Assembly (NCBI GenBank): GCA_021772985.1
Contig: JAJFKX010000019.1
Span: 372,001 to 436,000 of the forward strand
Length of the DNA stretch: 64,000 bases
DNA from: Gammaproteobacteria bacterium
GTDB taxonomy: Bacteria; Pseudomonadota; Gammaproteobacteria; Xanthomonadales; Wenzhouxiangellaceae
Direction of reading: 5' to 3'
The position numbers and the translations under genes are program-made. The stretch's first letter is position 1. Each line of letters starts with the position of its first letter. The notes below the pieces were generated by a model. The model saw only the letters and a program-made list of their open reading frames with translations. It did no database searches and was not told the DNA's origin. Of the stretch, positions 42,386 to 51,340 are shown piece by piece.

Positions 42386-43984
42386 TTACAAATTCTGATA
42401 ATTCGGTCCGGCACCACCTTCCGGCGTAACCCAGTTAATGATTTGATATGGATCCTTGATATCGCAGGTCTTGCAGTGAACACAATTGGCAGCGTTAATC
42501 TGCAGCCGCTTGCCTTGCTCGTCTGTGACCATTTCATAAACATTGGCCGGACAAAACCTGGTGCATGGGTGATCGAACTCTTCAGCACACCGGGTCAAAC
42601 AAACATCTGGTTCCAGAATCTGCAAATGCACCGGTTGATCTTCATCGTGCTCGGTGGCGGCATAATAGACTGATGCCAAACGATCCTTGGGCGGCAATTC
42701 CCGCTCAACCCACTCACGCTGGATAGATAAATTGGTTTTTAATGTTGCATGATCAGCATGATTTTTGAGTGTCCATGGTGACCAGCCTGCTGTTGCTGTT
42801 TCCCAAGCCGCATTAGCCAGACCCAGCCACAAACCTTTGTAAAACCCAGGCCGAATATTACGGACTTTCTTTAATTCACTGACAATTGGCGACCCCCGCA
42901 AAAGCTTATCAAACCCCTGGCTGGTGATGACGTCGCCCTGCGCATGCAAGTGTTCCGCTGCCAGCATCCCGGAGCGGATCGCCTGATGTGTGCCTTTGAT
43001 CTTGGGCACGTTCAACAACCCGGCTGCATCACCAATCAATAATGCACCAGGCATTTCGGTGGTTGGCAATGATTGATACCCACCCTCAATAATCGCTCGG
43101 GCACCCGAACTGATGATTTCTCCGCCTTCCAGCAAGGCACGCATCCGGGGATGATGCTTGAACTGTTGAAACGCTTCAAACGGCATGAACTGCGGATCCT
43201 GGTAATCCAAACCAGCCACGAACCCAAGCGCCACGCGGTTATCATTTAAATGATAAACAAAACTACCGCCATAAATCTGTTTGTCCAGTGGCCAGCCTAT
43301 GGTGTGCTGCACCAGACCCGGCTTGACTCGCCCTTCCGGCAAACGCCACAACTCTTTCATGCCAATGCCGTAGGTTTGCGGATCACAATCCTGATCCAGC
43401 TTGAAATGTTTGATCAATTGCTTACTTAAATGTCCGCGACAGCCTTCTGCCAGGACTGTTACCGGGGCCTGTATTTCAATGCCTTCAACATAGGTATCCT
43501 TTGGCTTACCCGATTTGTCCACCCCCATATCGCCGATGATGACTCCTTTTACTTCACCATTCTCACTCCAACTAATTTCACTGGCGGCATAACCTGGGAA
43601 AATATCCACTTCCAGGTTTTCAGCCCTGGCAGCCAACCATGCACACATCGCCCCCAGTGAAACAATCACATTGCCATGGTTACTCAACTGGGGTGGCGTC
43701 AGCAATTTACGCGCACTGCGCTTACTCAAAAACAAAAATTCATCTTTTATGACCGGCACACAAATAGGTGGCGGATGATCACGCCAATCAGGCAAAAGCT
43801 GATCCAATGGATCTGTTTCAATGACGGCGCCGGATAATATATGCGCACCGACTTCAGCCGCCTTTTCGATCACACAGACATTGACCTGAGGATTCAGCTG
43901 TTTCAGGCGTATAGCACACGCCAAACCAGCAGGACCGCCACCAACAACGATCACATCATATTCCATAATCTCACGTTCGCTCAT
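42386..43984 (-). CDS. Electron transfer flavoprotein-ubiquinone oxidoreductase
   Basis: 532 residues. The N-terminal FAD motif is VIVVGGGPAGLACAIRL, and a second FAD contact is ALLIGDAAGLLNVPKIKG. The C-terminal ferredoxin-like domain binds one 4Fe-4S cluster through Cys in RFCPANVYE and CVHCKTCDIKDP. It is a monotopic inner-membrane enzyme that moves electrons from ETF to ubiquinone. It is upstream of etfBA on the same strand, completing the pathway from acyl-CoA and amino acid oxidation to the respiratory chain. Confidence 0.95.
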   Translation of the reverse strand: MSEREIMEYDVIVVGGGPAGLACAIRLKQLNPQVNVCVIEKAAEVGAHILSGAVIETDPLDQLLPDWRDHPPPICVPVIKDEFLFLSKRSARKLLTPPQLSNHGNVIVSLGAMCAWLAARAENLEVDIFPGYAASEISWSENGEVKGVIIGDMGVDKSGKPKDTYVEGIEIQAPVTVLAEGCRGHLSKQLIKHFKLDQDCDPQTYGIGMKELWRLPEGRVKPGLVQHTIGWPLDKQIYGGSFVYHLNDNRVALGFVAGLDYQDPQFMPFEAFQQFKHHPRMRALLEGGEIISSGARAIIEGGYQSLPTTEMPGALLIGDAAGLLNVPKIKGTHQAIRSGMLAAEHLHAQGDVITSQGFDKLLRGSPIVSELKKVRNIRPGFYKGLWLGLANAAWETATAGWSPWTLKNHADHATLKTNLSIQREWVERELPPKDRLASVYYAATEHDEDQPVHLQILEPDVCLTRCAEEFDHPCTRFCPANVYEMVTDEQGKRLQINAANCVHCKTCDIKDPYQIINWVTPEGGAGPNYQNL

Positions 43985-44074
43985 GGCTTGCTTCCCAAAA
44001 CTTTGTATTTGCTATCTGTCATCCTGATATTATAAAAGATTGTGTCAGCTGACCCCACCCACCAGCATATCTTC

Positions 44075-44108
44075 AATCTTAAAACGTTGATCTCAGAGTT
44101 TTAAGATT
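44075..44108. promoter_or_regulatory. Perfect 11-base inverted repeat between divergent genes
   Basis: AATCTTAAAAC (44075-44085) and GTTTTAAGATT (44098-44108) flank a 12-base spacer, between the ETF-QO start (43984) and the ArsC-like start (44136). It could be an operator serving both genes or a long-loop hairpin. The repeat is exact; its function is inferred. Confidence 0.5.
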
Positions 44109-44135
44109 AAAAGACGAACAGATAGGTATATTGCA

Positions 44136-44504
44136 ATGTTAAGAGTATATGGCTTAAAAAACTGCGACAGCTGCCGCAACGCTCGCCGTCATCTGGATAA
44201 AAATGATATTCAATACCAATTTATCGACTTGCGGGACTCCGTACCGCAGCCAGGGCAGGTTCGAGCCTGGTTGGCGATTCTTGGTGAAGAGCGTTTACTC
44301 AACCGGCGCAGCACCAGCTGGCGGGGATTGCCCGAACAGTTCAAGCTGCCATTGGGTCAATTATCCGAACAACACCTGATCGCGTTGATCTGCGAGCACC
44401 CCACCCTGGTTAAACGGCCCTTATTTGTGAATGGTGCACACATGTTGACAGGTTTTAAAGCCGATGTTCTGGATGATTGGCTGGCGGCAGATGAAGAACA
44501 ATAG
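44136..44504 (+). CDS. ArsC/Spx-family protein (YffB type)
   Basis: A 122-residue thioredoxin-fold protein, MLRVYGLKNCDSCRNARRHL with a CxxC pair, and the C-terminal LVKRPLFVNG motif where family members bind anions or glutathione. YffB-type members have unknown physiological function and are not proven arsenate reductases. It is divergent from ETF-QO. Confidence 0.85.
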   Translation: MLRVYGLKNCDSCRNARRHLDKNDIQYQFIDLRDSVPQPGQVRAWLAILGEERLLNRRSTSWRGLPEQFKLPLGQLSEQHLIALICEHPTLVKRPLFVNGAHMLTGFKADVLDDWLAADEEQ

Positions 44505-44630
44505 CCTTAGCCACCCAGGCAGCAGGCAGTTACTTGCAGCAGCAGGTTTTTATCAATCACGCCCGTTGCCAAAAATCACTCACCCGATCAGGCCTATCAT
44601 CAATACAATCAGCTACCGGCTTGGAAACGA

Positions 44631-46010
44631 TCAGGTCAAACCTGAACTGCGCCGCAGATAGTTCAATAAATCCAATCGGGTAATTAAACCCAAAAATACA
44701 CCGTCCTTTTTGACAATGGCAACAAAACCTTGCTCAAACAATGGTATCAGTTCCGCTATTGGCGCCTGGAAGTCGACTGTTTTCAGATCTGTCACCATCG
44801 CTGAAGACACCGGCTGATCAAAATTATTCGAATCATTCAATACCGCCAGTAAGGTATCGGACTCATCGATAATACCAACAATCTCACGGCCTTTATCCAG
44901 CACCGGCAATTGCGACACATCATAAAGCTTCATCCGTTTGTAAGCATTGGCCAATGGCTCATCGTGCAATACAGTAATGGTTTCATGCTCGCTGACTGGG
45001 CGCGCGATCAGATCACGCAAATCACCAAACTGTTCTGACTCCAGAAAACCCAGATCACGCAGCCACAAATCGTTGTACATCTTCGACAAATACTTGTTCC
45101 CGGTATCACAGGCAAATGTCAGCACTCGCTTGGGAACAGTTTGTTCCCGGCAATATTTCAAAGCGGCAGCCAATAATGTTCCGCTGGATGAACCGGCAAG
45201 AATGCCTTCTTTCATCAGCAATTCCCGACCGATACTAAAACTTTCCTTATCACTGATGGCGTAAGCCTTGGTCACTCTGGTGAAATCGCTGATAGTAGGC
45301 AGAAAGTCTTCACCGATACCTTCGACCAGCCAACTGAAACTTTTCTCGCTTAAATGACCATCATTAATGTACTCTGCCAAAATTGAGCCCTCCGGATCAG
45401 CCAGTATCAATTGCAAATCTGGAGCCGCTTTGGCGAAAAACCGTGATAACCCTGTAACAGTACCGCTGGATCCTACGCCCAACACAATCGCATCAAGATC
45501 GTTACCCATTTGGCGCCAGATTTCCGGCCCTGTTCCCTTTTCATGGGCACTGGGGTTTGATGGGTTGCCAAACTGGTTAATGAAATATGCATTGTCGGTT
45601 TGTTCGGCAATGCGCTTAGCGTAATCCTGGTAATAATCAGGATGCCCCTTGGCGACATCAGATCGAGTCAACACTACGTTGGCGCCCATCGCCTTCAGAT
45701 TGGAAATCTTCTCCCGGCTCATTTTATCGGGAATTACCAAGGTCAACCGGTAGCCTTTTTGCGCTGCAACCAGAGCTAATGCCAGCCCGGTATTTCCGGC
45801 GGTCCCTTCTACCAGCATGTCACCTGGTTTGAGCTTGCCGGCCGCCTCAGCTTCTTCGATCATGCTTAAACCTATGCGATCCTTGATACTGCCGCCAGGG
45901 TTTTGACTCTCCAACTTTATGAACAATTCGCAAGGTCCGGTATCAAGCTTGCTGGCTTTGATAATGGGTGTTTCTCCAATGAGATCGAGAATATTGTTGT
46001 AAATCGTCAT
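44631..46010 (-). CDS. Cystathionine beta-synthase with C-terminal CBS pair
   Basis: 459 residues. The fold-type II PLP domain (about 1-320) has the PLP-lysine in NPGGSIKDRIGLSM, the substrate loop EGTAGNTGLAL and the phosphate cup GVGSSGTVTG. Two CBS domains follow (about 335-455), usually regulatory through adenosine ligands. It condenses serine with homocysteine to cystathionine. With the PLP enzyme at 37265-38437 this suggests reverse transsulfuration in the organism. A cysteine synthase role is possible, but the CBS pair favours this call. Confidence 0.9.
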   Translation of the reverse strand: MTIYNNILDLIGETPIIKASKLDTGPCELFIKLESQNPGGSIKDRIGLSMIEEAEAAGKLKPGDMLVEGTAGNTGLALALVAAQKGYRLTLVIPDKMSREKISNLKAMGANVVLTRSDVAKGHPDYYQDYAKRIAEQTDNAYFINQFGNPSNPSAHEKGTGPEIWRQMGNDLDAIVLGVGSSGTVTGLSRFFAKAAPDLQLILADPEGSILAEYINDGHLSEKSFSWLVEGIGEDFLPTISDFTRVTKAYAISDKESFSIGRELLMKEGILAGSSSGTLLAAALKYCREQTVPKRVLTFACDTGNKYLSKMYNDLWLRDLGFLESEQFGDLRDLIARPVSEHETITVLHDEPLANAYKRMKLYDVSQLPVLDKGREIVGIIDESDTLLAVLNDSNNFDQPVSSAMVTDLKTVDFQAPIAELIPLFEQGFVAIVKKDGVFLGLITRLDLLNYLRRSSGLT

Positions 46011-46041
46011 GTTTGTGCTCGTTAAGTATTAGTCTGCAAAT

Positions 46042-46070
46042 GATAAACCCGTCAATCTGACGGGTTTATC
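46042..46070 (-). terminator. Hairpin between the DUF465 gene and cystathionine beta-synthase
   Basis: A perfect 13-base inverted repeat, GATAAACCCGTCA and TGACGGGTTTATC, around ATC, 27 bases past the stop of the DUF465 gene on the minus strand. There is a short U-rich end only. It lies 32 bases before the CBS start, so it may partly separate the two genes. Confidence 0.6.
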
Positions 46071-46096
46071 GAGCATTTTTATGGAGTAAATTTTAT

Positions 46097-46327
46097 CTAA
46101 CTGACTGCTGCCTCATCCAGATGAACATGCATCATACGGGCAAGATGATCTTTGGTCATCAGTTTTTCTTTTTTCATAGCATTCAGCGCTAGATCTCCCA
46201 TTGGAGCGGTACCGGTTTCTGCGGCGGCGACGCGTTTATCCAATTGCTGGTGCTGGTTATATAATCGGCGAAAATTCTCATCACTTTTCAGCAATTGCTG
46301 CATGACGTCCTGATGATTTTCAAACAT
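46097..46327 (-). CDS. DUF465 (YdcH-type) small protein
   Basis: 76 residues, largely helical and probably a coiled-coil. The pattern FRRLYNQHQQLDKRVAAAE and the ALNAMKKEKLMTKDHLARMM end match the YdcH/DUF465 family, whose function is unknown. An AGGTT ribosome-binding site precedes the start. Confidence 0.8.
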   Translation of the reverse strand: MFENHQDVMQQLLKSDENFRRLYNQHQQLDKRVAAAETGTAPMGDLALNAMKKEKLMTKDHLARMMHVHLDEAAVS

Positions 46328-46677
46328 AGACTAACCTCCAGTTGGTTCTGGCATAAGTAAATACGCGGTAAGTTCGGGGGTAAGCGACCTGCGGATGGCA
46401 AAAGATACACAGGCAATTATGGTCGGCACAGCACTGTCTCTGTTAAGTGCTGGCATAACGTTTTACAATTGTCCCTGGATATTGCAAATCACGCCCCCAA
46501 CTTAGCCCAAATTGCATCGTCTGGCAAGTGGCTGGGAGCAACATTTTTATCCAGGTTCTGTTCAGGCATGAAAATCATTAATCGCAATTAACTATTTCTT
46601 TATCCCTAAACTCACTATACTTGTAAAATTATTGGCTTCTAAATTATTTAGAACTTAAATCTGGAAGTATTCTTAAT
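46328..46677. other. Intergenic region upstream of the small secreted protein
   Basis: 350 bases between divergent genes. It is AT-rich toward 46580-46677, as expected for promoters of the gene at 46678, but I cannot identify a convincing -35/-10 pair, hairpin or RNA gene. Confidence 0.5.
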
Positions 46678-47043
46678 ATGTTTAAAAAGTTAGCTTTTTT
46701 GGCGCTGGTTATGCTGCATACATCAGCCTCCGCCACTTTGATGCTGAATCTGGATGGAAACGATTACAGTCTGCTGACGGCAGTACTGGATACCGATGAT
46801 AACGAATTACGCGTCAATACTGGAGTTGAGTTGTTCTGCAGCGGTGGCACCCCGCCAGCTGTCGGCAGCGTCACGTTAACCTTTATACAGGCAGCACCTG
46901 TATCGTTTGCTCTGGATTCAGTTGACCTTGCTCGGGTGCTTGATGTTACTGAAATCAATGCATTATCCATCAATCAGGACATTTCGTGTAACCCCGATCC
47001 AGGTGAGGACATCTTCTTCCTGGATGGTTTTGAAGGCGAATAA
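46678..47043 (+). CDS. Small secreted protein with DGFE tail, function unknown
   Basis: 121 residues: a signal peptide (MFKKLAFLALVMLHTSASA), then a beta-rich mature part of about 100 residues with two Cys (LFCSGG, DISCNPD) and a terminal EDIFFLDGFEGE. The middle, LRVNTGVELFCSGGTPPAVG, is not recognisable to me. It lies 211 bases before the pilin gene in the same direction but is probably a separate unit. It is the smallest carrier of the terminal motif shared by exported proteins here. Confidence 0.7.
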   Translation: MFKKLAFLALVMLHTSASATLMLNLDGNDYSLLTAVLDTDDNELRVNTGVELFCSGGTPPAVGSVTLTFIQAAPVSFALDSVDLARVLDVTEINALSINQDISCNPDPGEDIFFLDGFEGE

Positions 47044-47099
47044 GTCCAATTGGATTACATCCTGTAACACATTGGTACTTGTCAACAGGACTATATATA

Positions 47100-47125
47100 T
47101 GTGAAAATCTGTTCACAAATGTGAA
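47100..47125. promoter_or_regulatory. Three TGTGAA half-sites upstream of pilA
   Basis: TGTGAA (47100-47105), TTCACA (47112-47117) and TGTGAA (47120-47125) make two overlapping dyads with 6- and 2-base spacers, 130-155 bases upstream of the pilin start. The half-site resembles CRP (TGTGA), but the spacing is not the canonical six bases between TGTGA and TCACA. A TATACT at 47155-47160 could be the -10 of pilA, with a poor -35. Confidence 0.35.
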
Positions 47126-47254
47126 TAACGCCTTCCATTGGTGCGGGAAACGTGTATACTGTTTTATCCGCGGCCTCCACCAGGGATGGCACGATGATAG
47201 TAAGGGAACTACTTTTTTTAACCAGCAACTATGCAATATTTTTGGAGGTTTTCG

Positions 47255-47713
47255 ATGAAATACCAGCATAAAACACTGAACCAACAAGGTTTCACTCTGA
47301 TCGAATTAATGATCGTTATCGCGATTCTGGCTATCCTGTTGGCTATCGCTGTTCCTGCATATCAGAATTACTCAGTTCGCGCTGAAGTATCTGAGTGCAT
47401 CAATCTTGCAGCTTCAGCCAAACTGGCAGTATCAGAAACTGCACAATCTGATCCATTAGGATTAGCAGGCGTAACTGCAGCCAACAGTGGTTATACCGGC
47501 GCAGCAACAGTCAACTGCGGTGCTATCACAGTAGCTGCCAATGGCGTAGTAGCAGCACCAGTACTTGCTGCTGGAACTGGCGCAGCGGCTAACTTTAGCA
47601 TGACATTCACACCTACCGAATCAGGCACTTCTTCAATTACCTGGCTGTGCACCAATGATTCCGGCAACCAGGGTGAAGTTCCACGGGAATGCCGCACAGT
47701 TGCAGCCCCATAA
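47255..47713 (+). CDS. pilA: Type IV major pilin
   Basis: 152 residues from the ATG at 47255, preceded by TTGGAGG; an upstream ATG at 47231 lacks a ribosome-binding site. The class III leader [12 protein letters not shown] is cut by prepilin peptidase before [20 protein letters not shown], with Glu5 of the mature pilin present. The rest is a Gly/Ala/Thr-rich globular head with Cys pairs, ending [10 protein letters not shown] with a likely disulfide loop. It is followed by a second pilin and pilBCD. Confidence 0.93.
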   Translation: MKYQHKTLNQQGFTLIELMIVIAILAILLAIAVPAYQNYSVRAEVSECINLAASAKLAVSETAQSDPLGLAGVTAANSGYTGAATVNCGAITVAANGVVAAPVLAAGTGAAANFSMTFTPTESGTSSITWLCTNDSGNQGEVPRECRTVAAP

Positions 47714-47738
47714 GAACTTTGAATTCGACTTTTTACTT

Positions 47739-47765
47739 GAGTCCCGCACTGCGGGACTCACTTTC
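47739..47765 (+). terminator. Hairpin between the two pilin genes
   Basis: GAGTCCCGC (47739-47747) and GCGGGACTC (47751-47759) around ACT, followed by ACTTTCTT. It can act as a partial terminator, giving far more pilA transcript than downstream message. Confidence 0.7.
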
Positions 47766-47794
47766 TTCACATTGAACTACCAGGGAGGTTGACA

Positions 47795-48235
47795 ATGTTC
47801 CAACAACCCAGACCGCCCCAAGCAGGCTTCACTCTGATAGAACTGATGATTGTGATTGCCATTCTGGCTATTTTATTAGCGATCGCCGTCCCTTCTTATC
47901 AGGCCTATAACATTCGGGCTCGCGTATCAGAAGGCTATAATGTAGCTGCACCAGCCAAAGCTGCCATAGCTGAGTTATGCCACACCGCTCCCAATGCAGA
48001 TATCACAGCAGAAACACCTTTCGCCTACACCACGGGACCGGATACTCTGGTTGATACGATTACCATTGGCGGGGACTGTACTACCCCGCAAATCAGCGTT
48101 GTTACAAAAAACACCGGCGCAACTGTTAATCCAACATTTCAGCTGACTGGAACCGCGATTTCCAGTGGCATTTCATGGGTTTGTAATCTTACTGCAGGCT
48201 TGCCACAACATTTACCCACAAACTGTCGGACCTGA
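47795..48235 (+). CDS. Second type IV pilin, pilA paralogue
   Basis: 146 residues from the ATG at 47795 after AGGGAGG; a TTG at 47789 is unlikely. The leader [11 protein letters not shown] precedes [20 protein letters not shown], identical to pilA over the helix, then the head diverges. It has a Cys in [23 protein letters not shown] and a terminal NCRT. The duplicated helix and different head suggest either a minor pilin or an alternative major pilin. No terminator follows before pilB. Confidence 0.9.
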   Translation: MFQQPRPPQAGFTLIELMIVIAILAILLAIAVPSYQAYNIRARVSEGYNVAAPAKAAIAELCHTAPNADITAETPFAYTTGPDTLVDTITIGGDCTTPQISVVTKNTGATVNPTFQLTGTAISSGISWVCNLTAGLPQHLPTNCRT

Positions 48236-48343
48236 AATCGGATTCAGTTTATCGCTTTACTAGCTGATATTATTATAAGAATTAGCCAGACCGGCTGTAA
48301 GGCTGATAAACTAATGCCCAATCCAGGTTGAGTAGCATTAGCA

Positions 48344-50065
48344 ATGTCCACAGACCCTATTCCATTAACATCGCTATCCGGATTACCGCGCCGTTTGTCG
48401 GTTATGGGCTTATTGGATGATACAGATGCTCGCGATTTGAATGGACAAGCCAATGAAGCGAAAAAATCCATCATTCGCTTTTTGCTTGATTCAGCTATTG
48501 TTCCGGCAGAAAACCTGGCGGTAGCTATAGCCAACGAATATGGTGTCCCAGCGGTGGATCTATCCGCACTGGATCTTTCCGACGCCCCGATTGACATTGT
48601 CAAGGAAAGCCTGCTGCGCAAACACCATGCCATGCCGGTGATGCGCAGGGATAATATTTTGTACGTCGCATTTGCCGACCCCACCAACGAGGCAGCACTC
48701 AACGATATCGCTTTCAATGCAAACCTGAGCATCCATCCGCTGGTAGCTCCGGCAAATCAACTGGAACAGGCAATGGACCAGGCACTTGAGCAGTCCAATG
48801 CGATTTTTGATGACCTCAGCAATGAAGAGGGCCTGGACGACCTGGATTTTGATACCGAAGATGATATCGAAAAACGCCAGGAAGAAGCCAGCATTTCAAT
48901 CAGCGATGACAAACCCATCGTAAAGTTTGTTAATAAAGTGCTGGTCGATGCTATTCGCCGGGGCGCATCTGATATTCACTTTGAACCTTATGAAAGCAAA
49001 TACCGTATCCGATTGCGACTGGATGGTGTGCTGAAAACCATCTTAGCACCACCCAACAAAATGGCGCCACGGTTATCATCAAGATTAAAAGTGATGTCCA
49101 ACCTGGATATCGCCGAACGCAGGGTTCCCCAGGATGGCCGCATCAAACTGAATCTGGGCCGTGGCTCAATCGATTTTCGTGTCAGCACCTGCCCTACATT
49201 ATTTGGAGAAAAGGTGGTACTACGTATTTTGGATGGCTCAGTCGCCAAAATGGGTATTGAAAGCCTTGGGTTTGAAAGCGGCCAGATGATTCATTTCAGC
49301 GAGGCCATTCAAAAACCTTATGGGATGATACTGGTCACCGGACCTACCGGTTCCGGTAAAACCGTCACCTTGTACAGCGCAATGAATATCCTGAACGAGG
49401 ATGGCCGTAACATTTCCACCGTAGAAGATCCGGTTGAAATCCGCGTCCCGGGAATTAACCAGGTCCAGCAAAACACCAAACAGGGTATGACATTCGCACG
49501 AGCATTACGCGCCTTTCTGCGCCAGGATCCGGATATCATAATGGTAGGCGAAATCCGTGACCTGGAAACTGCGGAAATTGCCATTAAAGCCGCGCAAACA
49601 GGCCACTTGGTATTGTCAACACTGCATACCAATGACGCACCACAAAGCATCACTCGCCTGGTCAACATGGGAGTACCCGCTTATAACATCACCTCAGCTC
49701 TGCATCTGGTCATGGCTCAACGCCTGACACGATGTCTGCACGATTGCAAAGTCCAGACAGAATTACCTTCCGAAGCGCTTGCAGAAATAGGTTTCAGCGA
49801 GCAGGAAATCGCCAATGAGTTGACCATCTTTGAGGCCGCTGGATGCCAGCATTGCAACGAAGGTTACAAAGGCCGGACCGGCATCTTCCAGGTCATGCCG
49901 GTTAATGATGATATGGAACGGCTGATACTCGAGGGCGCTGGCGCGATTGATTTAGCCACTTTGGCTAGTCAGCAAGGTCATAACGATTTACGCCGTTCTG
50001 CGCTAAACAAGGTTCGTGACGGCATCACCAGCCTGATGGAGATTAATCGCGTCACAAAAGAATGA
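48344..50065 (+). CDS. pilB: Type IV pilus assembly ATPase PilB
   Basis: 573 residues. The N-terminal MshEN-type region (about 1-150) precedes an acidic linker (EEGLDDLDFDTEDDIE) and the ATPase core: ASDIHFEP, Walker A GPTGSGKT, Asp box, Walker B IIMVGEIRD and the His box TGHLVLSTLHTNDA. The zinc site reads CLHDC, with three residues between the Cys, and CQHCNEGYKGRTG. It drives pilus extension at the inner membrane. It starts the conserved pilB-pilC-pilD-coaE set. Confidence 0.95.
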   Translation: MSTDPIPLTSLSGLPRRLSVMGLLDDTDARDLNGQANEAKKSIIRFLLDSAIVPAENLAVAIANEYGVPAVDLSALDLSDAPIDIVKESLLRKHHAMPVMRRDNILYVAFADPTNEAALNDIAFNANLSIHPLVAPANQLEQAMDQALEQSNAIFDDLSNEEGLDDLDFDTEDDIEKRQEEASISISDDKPIVKFVNKVLVDAIRRGASDIHFEPYESKYRIRLRLDGVLKTILAPPNKMAPRLSSRLKVMSNLDIAERRVPQDGRIKLNLGRGSIDFRVSTCPTLFGEKVVLRILDGSVAKMGIESLGFESGQMIHFSEAIQKPYGMILVTGPTGSGKTVTLYSAMNILNEDGRNISTVEDPVEIRVPGINQVQQNTKQGMTFARALRAFLRQDPDIIMVGEIRDLETAEIAIKAAQTGHLVLSTLHTNDAPQSITRLVNMGVPAYNITSALHLVMAQRLTRCLHDCKVQTELPSEALAEIGFSEQEIANELTIFEAAGCQHCNEGYKGRTGIFQVMPVNDDMERLILEGAGAIDLATLASQQGHNDLRRSALNKVRDGITSLMEINRVTKE

Positions 50066-50113
50066 CGCAGCATTTGCTATGTTTGTTTTAACCAGCCAGC
50101 AAGGAAATAAGCT

Positions 50114-51325
50114 ATGGCAGTAGCTCAAGACCAGATTATTTTTCAATGGGAAGGCACCGACAGGCGAGGTGTCAAGCTTAAAGGTGAGCGTCAGGCGCGT
50201 GACCAGAACATGGTCCGTGCCGAACTGCGTCGCCAGGGCATCAACCCATCACGAGTACGCCGTAAGCCCAAAAGCTATAACATCGGTGAGCGGGTCAAAT
50301 CCAAAGACATTTCGATTTTCAGCCGGCAAATAGCCACCATGCTGAATGCAGGCGTCCCTTTGGTTCAAGCGCTGGATATCATTACCACTGCTTCAGAAAA
50401 TGAAAAACTACAACAACTATTGACTACGGTTAAAACCGATGTTGAAGCAGGCAACACCCTAGCTGAAGCTTTACGCAAACACCCCAAATATTTTGATGAG
50501 CTGTACGGTAATCTGGTCGAAGCTGGTGAAGAAGCCGGGGTCCTGGATACAGTGCTGGAAACCATCGCCAGCTACAAGGAGCGAATTGAGTCGATCAAAG
50601 GTAAAGTCAACAAAGCTTTGTATTACCCCGCTGCTGTTGTAGCAGTTGCTATTGGCGTATCAACATTATTACTGGTTAAGGTTATTCCTCAATTCGAGGC
50701 TATTTTTGAAAGTTTCGGCGCCGATTTGCCCGCCTTTACACAATTGGTGGTGGGTATGTCACGCTCATTGACCAGCTACGGCTATATATATCTACTCGCG
50801 ATAATTGGCCTGATCACTGGCTTTATCATGCTCAAAAAGCGTTCCTATAAGTTCCAGCACTTCCTGGATAGAATGGCACTGAGAGTCCCTATTGTAGGCG
50901 GAATTCTCCGCAAGGCTGCACTGGCACGCTTTGCCCGGACATTGAGTATCACCTTTGCCGCTGGTGTGCCATTGGTCGATGCACTGCGTACCGTTTCCGG
51001 CGCTACCGGTAACGAAGTATTCAAGCAGGCAGTGTTACGTGTTCGTGAAGATGTTTCAGCCGGCCACCAATTACAATTGGCCATGCAACAAACCAACGTG
51101 TTTCCAACCATGGTGGTGCAGATGACTGCCATCGGTGAGGAAGCCGGGTCATTGGATCAGATGTTGAACAAAGTAGCTGAGTTTTATGAGGAAGAAGTTA
51201 CCAATGCCGTCGATGCTCTAAGCAGCCTGTTGGAACCGTTGGTGATCGTGGTTGTAGGCGGTATGGTTGGTGCCATGGTAATCGCCATGTATCTTCCTAT
51301 CTTTAAACTGGCGGCAGTTATTTAA
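50114..51325 (+). CDS. pilC: Type IV pilus inner-membrane platform protein PilC
   Basis: 403 residues with two GspF domains (about 70-190 and 275-395) and three or four membrane helices, including the AAVVAVAIGVSTLLLVKV and LLEPLVIVVVGGMVGAMVIAMYLPIF segments. FSRQIATMLNAGVPLVQAL is the family signature, repeated as FARTLSITFAAGVPLVDAL. An AAGGAAA ribosome-binding site precedes the start. Confidence 0.96.
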   Translation: MAVAQDQIIFQWEGTDRRGVKLKGERQARDQNMVRAELRRQGINPSRVRRKPKSYNIGERVKSKDISIFSRQIATMLNAGVPLVQALDIITTASENEKLQQLLTTVKTDVEAGNTLAEALRKHPKYFDELYGNLVEAGEEAGVLDTVLETIASYKERIESIKGKVNKALYYPAAVVAVAIGVSTLLLVKVIPQFEAIFESFGADLPAFTQLVVGMSRSLTSYGYIYLLAIIGLITGFIMLKKRSYKFQHFLDRMALRVPIVGGILRKAALARFARTLSITFAAGVPLVDALRTVSGATGNEVFKQAVLRVREDVSAGHQLQLAMQQTNVFPTMVVQMTAIGEEAGSLDQMLNKVAEFYEEEVTNAVDALSSLLEPLVIVVVGGMVGAMVIAMYLPIFKLAAVI

Positions 51326-51340
51326 GCAAGTTACCCATTA

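Noticed and set aside
47155-47190. A sigma-54 promoter for pilA, as in Pseudomonas
   Set aside because: TGGCAC is present at 47187-47192, but the -12 GC is missing at the right distance.
48244-48732. A 162-codon minus-strand frame over the start of pilB
   Set aside because: pilB coding is unmistakable on the plus strand, and the antisense product has no family features.
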